Assembly: GCA_963735955.1 (NCBI GenBank)
Contig: CAVTND010000009.1
Location: 1 to 64,000, forward strand
Origin: CAVTND01 sp963735955
Lineage (GTDB): Bacteria > Pseudomonadota > Gammaproteobacteria > Burkholderiales > Burkholderiaceae_F
DNA length: 64,000 bases
Reading direction: 5' to 3'
The first letter of the stretch is position 1, and every line of letters starts with the position of its first letter. Position numbers and translations under genes: made by a program. This document shows, piece after piece, positions 56,280 through 64,000 of the stretch. The notes beneath the pieces were generated by a model. It ran no database searches and had not been told where the DNA came from. It saw nothing but the letters and a program-made list of their open reading frames with translations.

Positions 56280-57585
56280 GTGTCCGACTCCCCCGCCCCA
56301 AGCCGTTACATGCGGGTCGTCGATCGACGCTCGGATCCGCCGGGGCGCAGTGCGGTCAATCGCGAGCGCTTCATTCGCCGCTTCAAGGACGAGATCAAGC
56401 GCGCGGTCGATGACGAGATCGGCAAGCGCGGAATCGCCGACGTCGGCAAGGGCAGCAGGATCTCGATCCCGGGCCGTGGGCTGAAAGAGCCGCATCTGCA
56501 GCACGACCACAAGACCGGCAGCCGTGACTTCGTGCTGCCGGGCAATCACGAGTACATACCGGGCGATACGATCGATCGGCCCGGCGGCAGCGAAGGCGCT
56601 GGTCAGGGCAACGAGCCGGGCGAAGGCGAGAGCCGCGACAATTTCGGTTTCGTGCTGTCTCGCGACGAATTCCTGCGACTGTTCTTCGACGATCTCGAAC
56701 TGCCGAACCTAGAGCGCACCCGGCTCGGCGATGTGACGTACGTGCATACGCGTCGCGCCGGTTATGCCCGCGACGGCGTGCTGGCCAATCTGTCACCGGC
56801 GCTGACAATGCGCATGTCGATCGCGCGTCGCATCGCGTTGCGCGGCGGCATCGCGCGACTGCTCGATGAACTGGCGCGGGAAGTCGAGGAACTGGAGCCG
56901 TTCGGAGATCGAGCGGCGCGCCGAACTCGAGGAAGAGATCGCGCAGCTGCGCCTGCGTCGCGAACAGCTGCCATTCCTGGAAGCAATCGACCGCCGCTTC
57001 CGCGCGCGCCAGCCGGTCGCGGCACCCGCTACTCGCGCCGTGATGCTGTGCCTGATGGATGTATCGGGCTCGATGGACGAGCGCAAGAAGGACCTGGCCA
57101 AGCGCTTCTTCGCCTTGCTGTATCTGTTTCTCGAACGCAAGTACAGCGCGGTCGAGGTCGTCTTCATTCGCCACACCGAGACCGCGCAGGAGGTCGACGA
57201 GAAGACGTTCTTCCACGATCCCCAGACCGGCGGCACGCTGGTGATGCCGGCGCTGCAACTGGCGCAGAAAGTGATCGACACGCGCTTTGCCGGTCCGGAC
57301 TGGAACATCTACATTGCGCAAGCCTCCGATGGCGATTGCGGTGAGGACGATGCGCAGCGCTGCGCCGCCTATCTGCAGGCCGAGATCCTGCCGCGCGTGC
57401 GCTACTTCGCCTACATCGACATTCCAGCGAGCAATTCCGGCGGCTGGTTCAACCGGCCGTCGGACCTTTGGGAGTGTTACGAGACGATCGAAGACCACGG
57501 ATTCGCCAAACGCAAGGTGAATGACCGGCGCGACATCTGGCCTGTGTTCCGCGAACTTTTTGCGCGCAAGGACACGGTGGCATGA
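56280..57585 (+). CDS. yeaH: YeaH/YhbH (DUF444) protein (one frameshift)
   Basis: About 434 residues from GTG 56280 (VSDSPAPSRYMRVVDRRSD). The N-terminal half has RERFIRRFKDEIKRAVDDEI and SRDNFGFVLSRDEFLRLFFD. An extra base near 56905 (FGDRAAR versus EIERRAELEEEIAQLRLRRE) separates it from the C-terminal half, a von Willebrand A-like fold with CLMDVSGSMDERKKDLAKRF and YIAQASDGDCGEDDAQRC. Works with PrkA and SpoVR; metal-binding site DxSGS is intact. Confidence 0.85.
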
Positions 57586-57637
57586 ACCCACCGGTGCGAG
57601 CTGAACGAACACCGCTGTCGCCATGCGAGGCAGACCA

Positions 57638-59250
57638 ATGAATCCATGGGATCTGGCGGCACTCGATACGCCCGCGCGGGTGCGCGCAAGCATCGCGCCC
57701 GAACGGCCGTGGCCCAGGCTGGTATCGCGGCCCGCGGTACCGATGCCGAAGCCTGGGACCAGGCGCGTTGCCGCGCCGATCGCAAGCGGCACGGAGTGGA
57801 CCGTGCCACTGCTGGAGCGCTTCGATGTCGCGCTCGCGGCGCATGCGCGGCGCATGCAACTCGACACCTATCCAATCCAGTACGAGGTGATCACCGCGGC
57901 GCAAATGATCGACCTGTGTTCAACCGTCGGCATGCCGGTGCATTACCCGCACTGGAGTTTCGGCAAGCAGTTGCTCGGCCAGGAACACACGTACAAGAAA
58001 GGAATGAGCGGGCTGGCGTACGAGATCGTCATCAACACCAGTCCGTCGCTGGTGTACCTGATGGAAACCAACACCTGTCGCTGCAGGTGCTGGTGATGGC
58101 GCATGCCGCCTATGGGCACAACGCGTTCTTCAAGAGCAACTATCTGTTCCGCCAGTTCACGCAGGCCGACGGCATCCTCGATTACCTGACATTTGCGCGC
58201 AATTTCATCCTTGACTGCGAGCAGCAGCACGGCTGGCGCGAGGTCGAGCGCGTGCTCGACTGCTGTCATGCACTGGCGCCCTACGGCGTGGATCGTTACA
58301 AGAAGCCGGCGCGCCTGTCGGCGAGCCGCGAGCGCGAGCGCCTGGCCGAACGCCTGCGCTTCGCGCAGCACCACTACAACCCCGACTTCGCCTATCTGTA
58401 CGAAAACGCAGAGGCCAAGCAGGAACCCGCGCCGGAATCCTTTGATCCGCAGGAGAACCTGCTCTATTTCATCGAGAAGCGCGCACCTAAGCTTGCACCC
58501 TGGCAGCGCGAGCTCGTACGGATCGTGCGCAAGATCTCACAGTACTTCTACCCGCAACGGCTGACCAAGGTCGCCAACGAAGGCGCCGCCACTTTCTGGC
58601 ACTACACGCTGCTGCACGAGCTGTACGACCAGGGCCAGGTCGATGACGGCTTCATGCTGGAGTGGCTGTCCAATCACAGCGATGTCGTTACCCAGCCGCC
58701 GTTCGATGCCGAACACTATCGCGGCATGAACCCCTATGCCCTGGGCTTCTCGATCTTTCGCGACATCCGTCGCATCTGTGAGCAGCCCACCGACGAGGAT
58801 CGCGAATGGTTCCCGCGCCTGGCGGCAACCGATTGGGTCGAGGCGGTGCAATTCGCAATGGCCAATTTCAAGGACGAAAGCCTGATCGAGCAGTATCTGT
58901 CGCCCAAGGTGATGCGCGACTTGCGGCTGTTCATGCTTGCCGATGACGAGAACGACCGCAGCAAGTACGCCGTGCGTGCGATCCACAACGAGCAGGGTTA
59001 TTCGAGTGTGCGCCAGATGCTCGCTGCCCAGTATCGCCCCGAGGCGCACACACCGCCGCTCGCGGTTACACGATTCTCAGCCGACAGCGACCGTGCCCTG
59101 CTGCTGCAGCATCGCGTCGAGCGCGGCCGCTTGCTCGAAACCGACACCGCCACCGAAGTGCTCGGCTACATCAAGGAGCTGTGGCAGTACGACGTGGTGC
59201 TGGAGGAAGTCGACGATCGGGACAACCGGTTGAAGATTCACCGGACCTAG
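57638..59250 (+). CDS. SpoVR family protein (one frameshift)
   Basis: About 537 residues from ATG 57638. Recognisable SpoVR segments are PIQYEVITAAQMIDLCSTVG, HWSFGKQLLGQEHTYKKGMS and YLMETNT, then after a shift near 58078 (ACACCTGTCG lacks a C needed for TLSLQVLVMAHA) HAAYGHNAFFKSNYLFRQFT, the CEQQHGWREVERVLDCCHAL and EGAATFWHYTLLHELYDQG segments, and the end LGYIKELWQYDVVLEEVDD. The deletion is the opposite sign from most others. SpoVR affects spore cortex in Bacillus; in non-sporeformers it travels with PrkA. Confidence 0.85.
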
Positions 59251-59362
59251 TCAGTGACCCGCCCCTGTTGGCGTATTGGCGGGAGTCCGTCGCCGACGGT
59301 CGATGCGCGAGCCGGCTTGCAGGTCACATGGTCACGCGGGGCAGGCGTTACCAGCGGCAATG

Positions 59363-60631
59363 TCATCGGGCTGGAAGGGCGCTCCCTCGTTTTGCGCTGT
59401 TGTCCCTCGCGCTTGCCGCGGCGTGACGGCGCATGAAAGCCTTCATGCGCGGGGCGATGTCGGATTTGTAGAGCGAGCCGTTGAAGATGCCGTAGTGCCC
59501 GACGCCTTCCTGCACATGGTGCTCGCGCATGCGCGCTGGCAGCTTGCTGCACAGACCTTGCGCCGCCTCGGTGACGCCAACGGCCACCATCTCGTCCTCG
59601 GCACCTTCGAGCGTGAGCAGCGCAGTATCTTTCAGCGCGGCGCAGTCGACGCGTCGTCCGTGCACCTGCAGCGTGCCCTTGGCCAGCTGCTGGTCCATGA
59701 ACACGCGCTCCAGCGTCTCGAGATAGAACTCGGCCGTGGCGTCCATCATGGCGTTGTACTCGTCGTAGAAGACGCGATGCTTTTGTGCGGCGGTCTGGTT
59801 GCCCTGCGCCACATCCATGAAGAATTGCACATGCTTGGCGATATGCGTGCGCAGATTCAGCGACACGAACGCCCCCAGCTGCAGGTAACCGGGGTAAACG
59901 AGCCGCCCAGCGCCTGGATAGCTGGATGGCACCTTGTGTACATTGAGCCGCATCAGGGCCAGAGGAACATGATTGGCGAATCTGGTGACGGCGTTTCGAT
60001 TGACCCGGATGTCAATCGGGCCGGCGAGCAGCGACAGCGTGCGCGGCCGATTCGGATGCCTGTCCTCGGCCATCACGGCTGCGGCACATAGCGCAGGCAC
60101 TGCGGCCTGGCACAAGCCGACGAGATGCACGTTCGGCCCCAGCGCGTCGAGAAACTCGACCAGGTATTGCACATACTCGTCAAAGCCGAAGCGCCCTTCC
60201 GTCACGGGTACCAGCCGGGCGTCTACCCAGTCCGTGATGTAGACATCGAAATCCGGCAGGAATTCGCGCAGCGTGTCCTTCGAGAGGGTGGCATGGTGAC
60301 CGGACATCGCGGCGACGAAGAGAACTTTCGGCGCCTTGGCGGTGCCGCCATGATGGAAGCGGCGGAGCTGGCAAAACGGTCTCTCGATCACGACATCTTC
60401 GACGATGGGCGCTGGCTTGCCGCCAAGGTTGAGCGGCTCATAGTTGAAGGCTTGCTTCGGATACTTCCGGATCAGACGCAATACCGACTCGACGCTCGCG
60501 GCGCGGAAACGATTGAGGCGACTGTGGCCCAGCGGATGGCGAGGGTGCGTGACGAACCGGTGTTGTAGGTTCAGTGTCGTGTGCACGGGATGCAGCAGTT
60601 GTTCGAAAAGGGTGCGGAGCTGGTAGCGCAT
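59363..60631 (-). CDS. phaZ: Intracellular polyhydroxyalkanoate depolymerase
   Basis: A 422-residue depolymerase for stored PHB granules. The active Cys is in VHLVGLCQAAVPALCAAAVM, in place of a lipase Ser, as in Ralstonia PhaZ1. Asp is expected in SLLAGPIDIRVN or LEGAEDEMVAVG, His in EGVGHYGIFNGS. The N-terminus FEQLLHPVHTTLNLQHRFV matches the family. It is single and convergent with spoVR. Confidence 0.85.
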   Translation of the reverse strand: MRYQLRTLFEQLLHPVHTTLNLQHRFVTHPRHPLGHSRLNRFRAASVESVLRLIRKYPKQAFNYEPLNLGGKPAPIVEDVVIERPFCQLRRFHHGGTAKAPKVLFVAAMSGHHATLSKDTLREFLPDFDVYITDWVDARLVPVTEGRFGFDEYVQYLVEFLDALGPNVHLVGLCQAAVPALCAAAVMAEDRHPNRPRTLSLLAGPIDIRVNRNAVTRFANHVPLALMRLNVHKVPSSYPGAGRLVYPGYLQLGAFVSLNLRTHIAKHVQFFMDVAQGNQTAAQKHRVFYDEYNAMMDATAEFYLETLERVFMDQQLAKGTLQVHGRRVDCAALKDTALLTLEGAEDEMVAVGVTEAAQGLCSKLPARMREHHVQEGVGHYGIFNGSLYKSDIAPRMKAFMRRHAAASARDNSAKRGSALPAR

Positions 60632-61075
60632 GAAGATTCTTTCCGGGTGGTAGCAATCGGTAAAGCTATTGCGGCGGCGCTTGCGGGACGCTCAGGTTTC
60701 CAGCACGTAGCCGCCGCGGGACGCCGGTCCGAGATCGAGTCGCCAGACTGAACGCTGATGATGCAGCGAACGCCAGTGTCGGCCAGCACCTGGCTCAGCG
60801 TTGGTGTCGCCGAGACATGTAGGACGATGGCCTCGACGCCGGCGTCATGGTGCTGATGCTTCAATTCCCGCGGCGTGGACACCGGATTCTCAATGACCTG
60901 TACCGCGCCGGCCCGAAGTATGCCAAACATCGCCACGAAGCGGTTTGGACAGCATGACGGCGATTCGATCGCCCGCGCCACATCCAAGGCCATCTTCAGC
61001 GGTTAACAGGCACTGAGCCTGCCCCGGAAACGACAGCATCAACCGCGCCCGATCGTGATCGGCGCCTGATCAGCT
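60632..61075 (-). pseudogene. Fragment of an AMP-dependent acyl-CoA ligase (fadD-like)
   Basis: Read on the minus strand, after GDRIAVML a shift leads to PNRFVAMFGILRAGAVQV, then ENPVSTPRELKHQHHDAGVE and AIVLHVSATPTLSQVLADTG. These match the first 150 residues of fatty-acyl-CoA ligases (PN..Q..VA.FG.LRAG, NP.YTPRELEHQ). The start and all catalytic motifs (the AMP-binding P-loop and later) are missing, and it runs into noise towards 60632. A decayed or truncated gene. Confidence 0.6.
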
Positions 61076-61110
61076 GCCGGTACTGCAGAGGCAAGCCCTA
61101 AACTTCATGC

Positions 61111-62361
61111 ATGCATGTCTGCGTAATCGGCGCCGGAGTGGTCGGACTGACGACGGCCTACTTCCTCCACAGTGAAGGTCACACGGTCACGGTGCTCGAC
61201 CGTGCTGCCGCGGCAGCGCCGGGAGCGAGCGGCGCCGGCGGCGCGCAGTTGTCCTACTCGATCTGCGCCGTGCCGGGCCGGGACCTGCTGTGGCCGGGAT
61301 TTGCCTCGTTCAATTTTCTTCGCTTGCTGGGTCAGTCGGAGTGGTCATGGGGTTGGGCTGCGCTGCGTCACGCGAACACGCGCACAGCGCACGAGACGCT
61401 TGCCGAGCTGCTGAAGCTTGCGCAACTATCGCGTGAATTCATCGAGCCATTGATCGATGGCGAAGGCATTGACTGCAATCTGACCCGCCGCGGCAGGCTG
61501 GTCATTTACGACAATGCCGCGCGCCTGTCCGAGGCACGAGCGCAGATGCAGTACCTGATCGCGCTCGGAAGCAAGCAGAAACTACTGTCGCGCGACGAGT
61601 GCATCACGCGCGAGCCGACCCTGAAGGCACAGGAGCAGCGGATCGTGGGTGGCATCTGGATTCCCGGTGATGCTACCGCGGACAGCGGATCGTTCTGCGC
61701 TCAAGTCGCGACCTTGCTCGAGCGACGCGGCGTCACGTTTCTCCATGGCCGAACGGCCACCCAATTCGATCTCGATCAAGGACGCGTGCGCGCGGTGCTG
61801 ACCGACAACACCGCGGGCGACATGCCGCTTCGAGCCGATGCCTTTGTGCTGGCCGCCGGCGGCGGCGCACGTTCTCTCGCGGCCACGGCTGGATTGCGGA
61901 TGCCGATCATTGCTCTGAGAGCCTATTCAATCACGATCAAGCCAGATCGCGCGCCAATACCTGAGGTGTCAATCAACGACGCGCGCCGCCGGCTGGTGTT
62001 CGCGCCCCTCGGCGATCGGGTGCGGGTTTCCGGATTCGCCGAAATCGTCAATCCAGGGATCGATGTCGGCGAGTCGATTGCGCCAAGGCGCACCGCGGCC
62101 TTGCTCGATGCCGCGCGGGAAACGCTCGGGTATCGAATCATCGACGGCGATGTGCGGCCGTGGTCCGGACTGTGGCCAATGACTCCGAGCAGCCGGCCGC
62201 TCCTCGGACGCACTTCAGTCCGCGGCCTGTATCTGAACGTCGGCCATGGCGCGCTCGGTTGGACGCTGGCGGCTGGCTGTGCAAGGCTGCTGTGCGACGC
62301 AATTGCCGATCGCGCTCCTACAATCGATCTGGCTCCGTCCGCAATCCTGCCGCGTCCATGA
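61111..62361 (+). CDS. FAD-dependent D-amino acid dehydrogenase / amino acid oxidase
   Basis: A 416-residue flavoenzyme of the DadA/glycine oxidase type. The FAD-binding Rossmann fold begins MHVCVIGAGVVGLTTAYFLH and the FAD diphosphate loop is followed by SGAGGAQLSYSICAVPGRDL. The C-terminal WPMTPSSRPLLG and GHGALGWTLAAGCARLL match the final FAD-binding motif of the family. It converts a D-amino acid to the keto acid. It lies 37 bases upstream of an aminotransferase. Confidence 0.8.
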   Translation: MHVCVIGAGVVGLTTAYFLHSEGHTVTVLDRAAAAAPGASGAGGAQLSYSICAVPGRDLLWPGFASFNFLRLLGQSEWSWGWAALRHANTRTAHETLAELLKLAQLSREFIEPLIDGEGIDCNLTRRGRLVIYDNAARLSEARAQMQYLIALGSKQKLLSRDECITREPTLKAQEQRIVGGIWIPGDATADSGSFCAQVATLLERRGVTFLHGRTATQFDLDQGRVRAVLTDNTAGDMPLRADAFVLAAGGGARSLAATAGLRMPIIALRAYSITIKPDRAPIPEVSINDARRRLVFAPLGDRVRVSGFAEIVNPGIDVGESIAPRRTAALLDAARETLGYRIIDGDVRPWSGLWPMTPSSRPLLGRTSVRGLYLNVGHGALGWTLAAGCARLLCDAIADRAPTIDLAPSAILPRP

Positions 62362-62398
62362 TTTCTCCCCGCTAGTGCCCAGATCCCAGTGAGGTCGC

Positions 62399-63739
62399 AT
62401 GCCGCTCGACACCCACATACTTCATCGGCAGCTGCGCGCCAGCTATCCCGTAGCGGCCAGCGCCCAGGGATGCTGGATCACTGACTCGGCCGGCAAGCGC
62501 TATCTCGATGCATCGGGCGGGGCGGCAGTCTCCTGTCTTGGCCACGGCCACCCGCATGTGCTGGCAGCGATGCACGCACAGATCGATCGCATCGCATACG
62601 CACACACCAGTTTTTTCACGACCGCGGTCGCCGAGGAGCTGGCCGATGCACTGATTTCCAAGGCGCCGGCCGGCATGTCGCACGCCTACCTGGTTTCGGG
62701 CGGATCGGAGGCGATGGAGGCGGCGCTGAAGCTGGCGCGCCAGTACTTTGTCGAGCGCGGCGAGCCGCAGCGCGCGAAGTTCATCGCACGCCGCAACTCC
62801 TATCACGGCAACACCCTGGGTGCACTCGCGGTCGGCGGCAATGAATGGCGCCGACGCCAGTTTGCGCCGCTGCTGATCGAGGTCGAGCACCTCGCACCTA
62901 CCTATGCCTATCGCGACCAGCGCGCCGGCGAAACACCCGAGCAGTACGGGGCGCGACTGGCGCTCGAGTTCGAGCGGACCATCGATCGAATCGGCGGTCG
63001 CAATGTGCTTGCCTTTGTCGCCGAGACGGTCGGTGGCGCCACATCGGGTTGCCTGACGCCGCCGCCAGGCTATTTCAAGCTCATGCGGGAACTGTGTGAC
63101 GCCCACGGCATTCTGCTGATACTCGACGAAGTGATGTGCGGCATGGGACGCACCGGCAGCCTGCATGCGTGCGAGCAGGAGAACGTTGCGCCTGACCTGA
63201 TGGCGATTGCCAAGGGTCTGGGAGGTGGCTATCAGCCGGTTGGCGCCGTGCTGGTCGGCAGTCGCGTGATCGAATCTCTCGCGCGGGGCAGCGGCTTCTT
63301 CCAGCATGGCCACACCTACATTGGACACGCGGTCGGCTGCGCGGCTGCGCTGTCAGTGCAGCAAGTGCTCGAGCGCGATCGTCTGGTCGAACGTTGCGCG
63401 AAGCAAGGTGTGCGACTGCGAGCGTCACTGGACGAGGCCTTTGTCGATCATCCGAACGTTGGCGAAGTGCGCGGGCGTGGATTGTTCCAGGCGATCGAAC
63501 TGGTGGCGGACCGGATCAGCAAGGAACCGTTCGATCCGGCCCTGAAAATGCACGCGCGGATCAAGAAGTCGGCACTCGACCTGGGCTTGATGTGCTATCC
63601 GATGGGGGGCACGATCGACGGCGCGCGGGGCGACCACGTGATGCTGGCACCGCCCTTCATCATTAGCGATGACGAACTGGATCTGCTGATTGAACGCCTG
63701 GTGGAAGCGGTCGACCGCTCCGTCGCTTCGGCCATTTAG
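62399..63739 (+). CDS. Class III (omega-amino acid) aminotransferase
   Basis: A 446-residue PLP enzyme. The PLP Lys lies in PDLMAIAKGLGGGYQPVGAV, the Asp that binds the ring in LILDEVMCGMGRTG, and the phosphate-binding VSGGSEAMEAALKLAR in the N-half. The large family transfers amino groups from terminal amines or beta-amino acids; substrates cannot be fixed here. It lies between the amino-acid oxidase and the TAXI receptor, so it probably takes part in amine or amino-acid catabolism. Confidence 0.8.
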   Translation: MPLDTHILHRQLRASYPVAASAQGCWITDSAGKRYLDASGGAAVSCLGHGHPHVLAAMHAQIDRIAYAHTSFFTTAVAEELADALISKAPAGMSHAYLVSGGSEAMEAALKLARQYFVERGEPQRAKFIARRNSYHGNTLGALAVGGNEWRRRQFAPLLIEVEHLAPTYAYRDQRAGETPEQYGARLALEFERTIDRIGGRNVLAFVAETVGGATSGCLTPPPGYFKLMRELCDAHGILLILDEVMCGMGRTGSLHACEQENVAPDLMAIAKGLGGGYQPVGAVLVGSRVIESLARGSGFFQHGHTYIGHAVGCAAALSVQQVLERDRLVERCAKQGVRLRASLDEAFVDHPNVGEVRGRGLFQAIELVADRISKEPFDPALKMHARIKKSALDLGLMCYPMGGTIDGARGDHVMLAPPFIISDDELDLLIERLVEAVDRSVASAI

Positions 63740-63811
63740 TGCGCGCCTTGCGCGCCAGCCCTTGGGGCGGTAAGGTGCCGCTCCCCATCGAGGGTCAGAG
63801 GAGAGCGCAAG

Positions 63812-64000
63812 ATGAAGTTCAGAGTTTCGATGTGCGCCGCGGCCTTCGCCGCGGCCTTTGCCGCCACCGGCGCGTCGCAAGTTGCCAACGCACAGACCAA
63901 GTTCATCACGATCGGCACCGGCGGCGTGACGGGCGTGTACTACCCGGCCGGCGGCGCGATCTGCCGCCTCGTCAATCGCGATCGCGCCAAGACCAATCTA
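63812..64000 (+). CDS. TAXI-family TRAP transporter receptor (cut by window end)
   Basis: The first 63 codons from ATG 63812 (AGGAGAG upstream). Signal peptide with SQVANAQTKF, then ITIGTGGVTGVYYPAGGAIC followed by RLVNRDR, the TAXI motif region of TRAP-type periplasmic receptors. It should bind a carboxylate or amino acid for a DctQM-like membrane partner beyond this window. Confidence 0.8.
   Translation, partial: MKFRVSMCAAAFAAAFAATGASQVANAQTKFITIGTGGVTGVYYPAGGAICRLVNRDRAKTNL

Noticed and set aside
54732..56549. 605-codon open frame antisense to prkA
   Set aside because: Same effect: the sense strand encodes PrkA with P-loop and C-domain; the antisense protein has no recognisable motif.

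Overview
The window looks like a chromosomal contig of a GC-rich betaproteobacterium, most likely Burkholderiales. The signs are a Bug/TctC-type binding protein, CaiB CoA-transferases next to LysR regulators, an intracellular PHA depolymerase, phenylalanine hydroxylase and a chrBA chromate locus. This is inferred from gene content; there is no rRNA or other marker gene. I saw no tRNA, rRNA, intact insertion sequence or CRISPR array.

Layout. 1-3900: indel-rich mobile-element remnant with unidentified fragments, a TIR/deoxyribosyltransferase-like remnant, small membrane ORFs, a strong sigma70 promoter overlapped by a palindrome, and an XRE-type repressor remnant. 4061-6690: nucleotide cyclase/STAND ATPase/TPR regulator. 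7504-9018: secreted alpha/beta hydrolase. 9078-14838: minus-strand run of lrgB, lrgA, an SDR and Phe/Tyr catabolism (phhA, fumarylacetoacetase, a VOC dioxygenase-like gene, hppD). 14901-19130: Bug receptor, CaiB transferase, HMG-CoA-lyase-like gene and divergent LysR. 19254-26275: damaged ParDE module, cytochrome c, P-type ATPase, BON lipoprotein, a nonsense-interrupted gene and a CDF exporter. 26695-29304: transsulfuration pair. 29493-31092: trypsin-like protease and a DSP-like phosphatase.

31269-47446 is a metal-resistance island: chrB, chrA, a superoxide dismutase-rhodanese fusion and a second ChrB-domain gene; then copper efflux (cusCBA), azoreductase, a LysR regulator, CopA ATPase, a methyltransferase-like membrane protein and a cupredoxin. 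47565-53918 carries dsbB, an exported methyltransferase, an ArsR-rhodanese regulator with a palindromic operator, a sterol-desaturase-like gene, a thiol/DsrE gene pair with a partial duplicate, an ArsM-like methyltransferase with one in-frame UGA followed by a bacterial SECIS-like hairpin (candidate selenoprotein), and a secreted 24-residue repeat protein. 54303-59250 is the conserved prkA-yeaH-spoVR stress operon. 59363-64000: PHA depolymerase, a fadD remnant, an amino-acid oxidase, a class III aminotransferase and the start of a TAXI receptor.

Many otherwise well-conserved genes contain single-base shifts, very densely in cusA (over 20, essentially all +1). Because the protein reads cleanly once each shift is corrected, I treat most of them as consensus errors and annotate full gene spans. 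The two in-frame stops at 24884 and 52329 are different: they are single codon changes in otherwise open frames.
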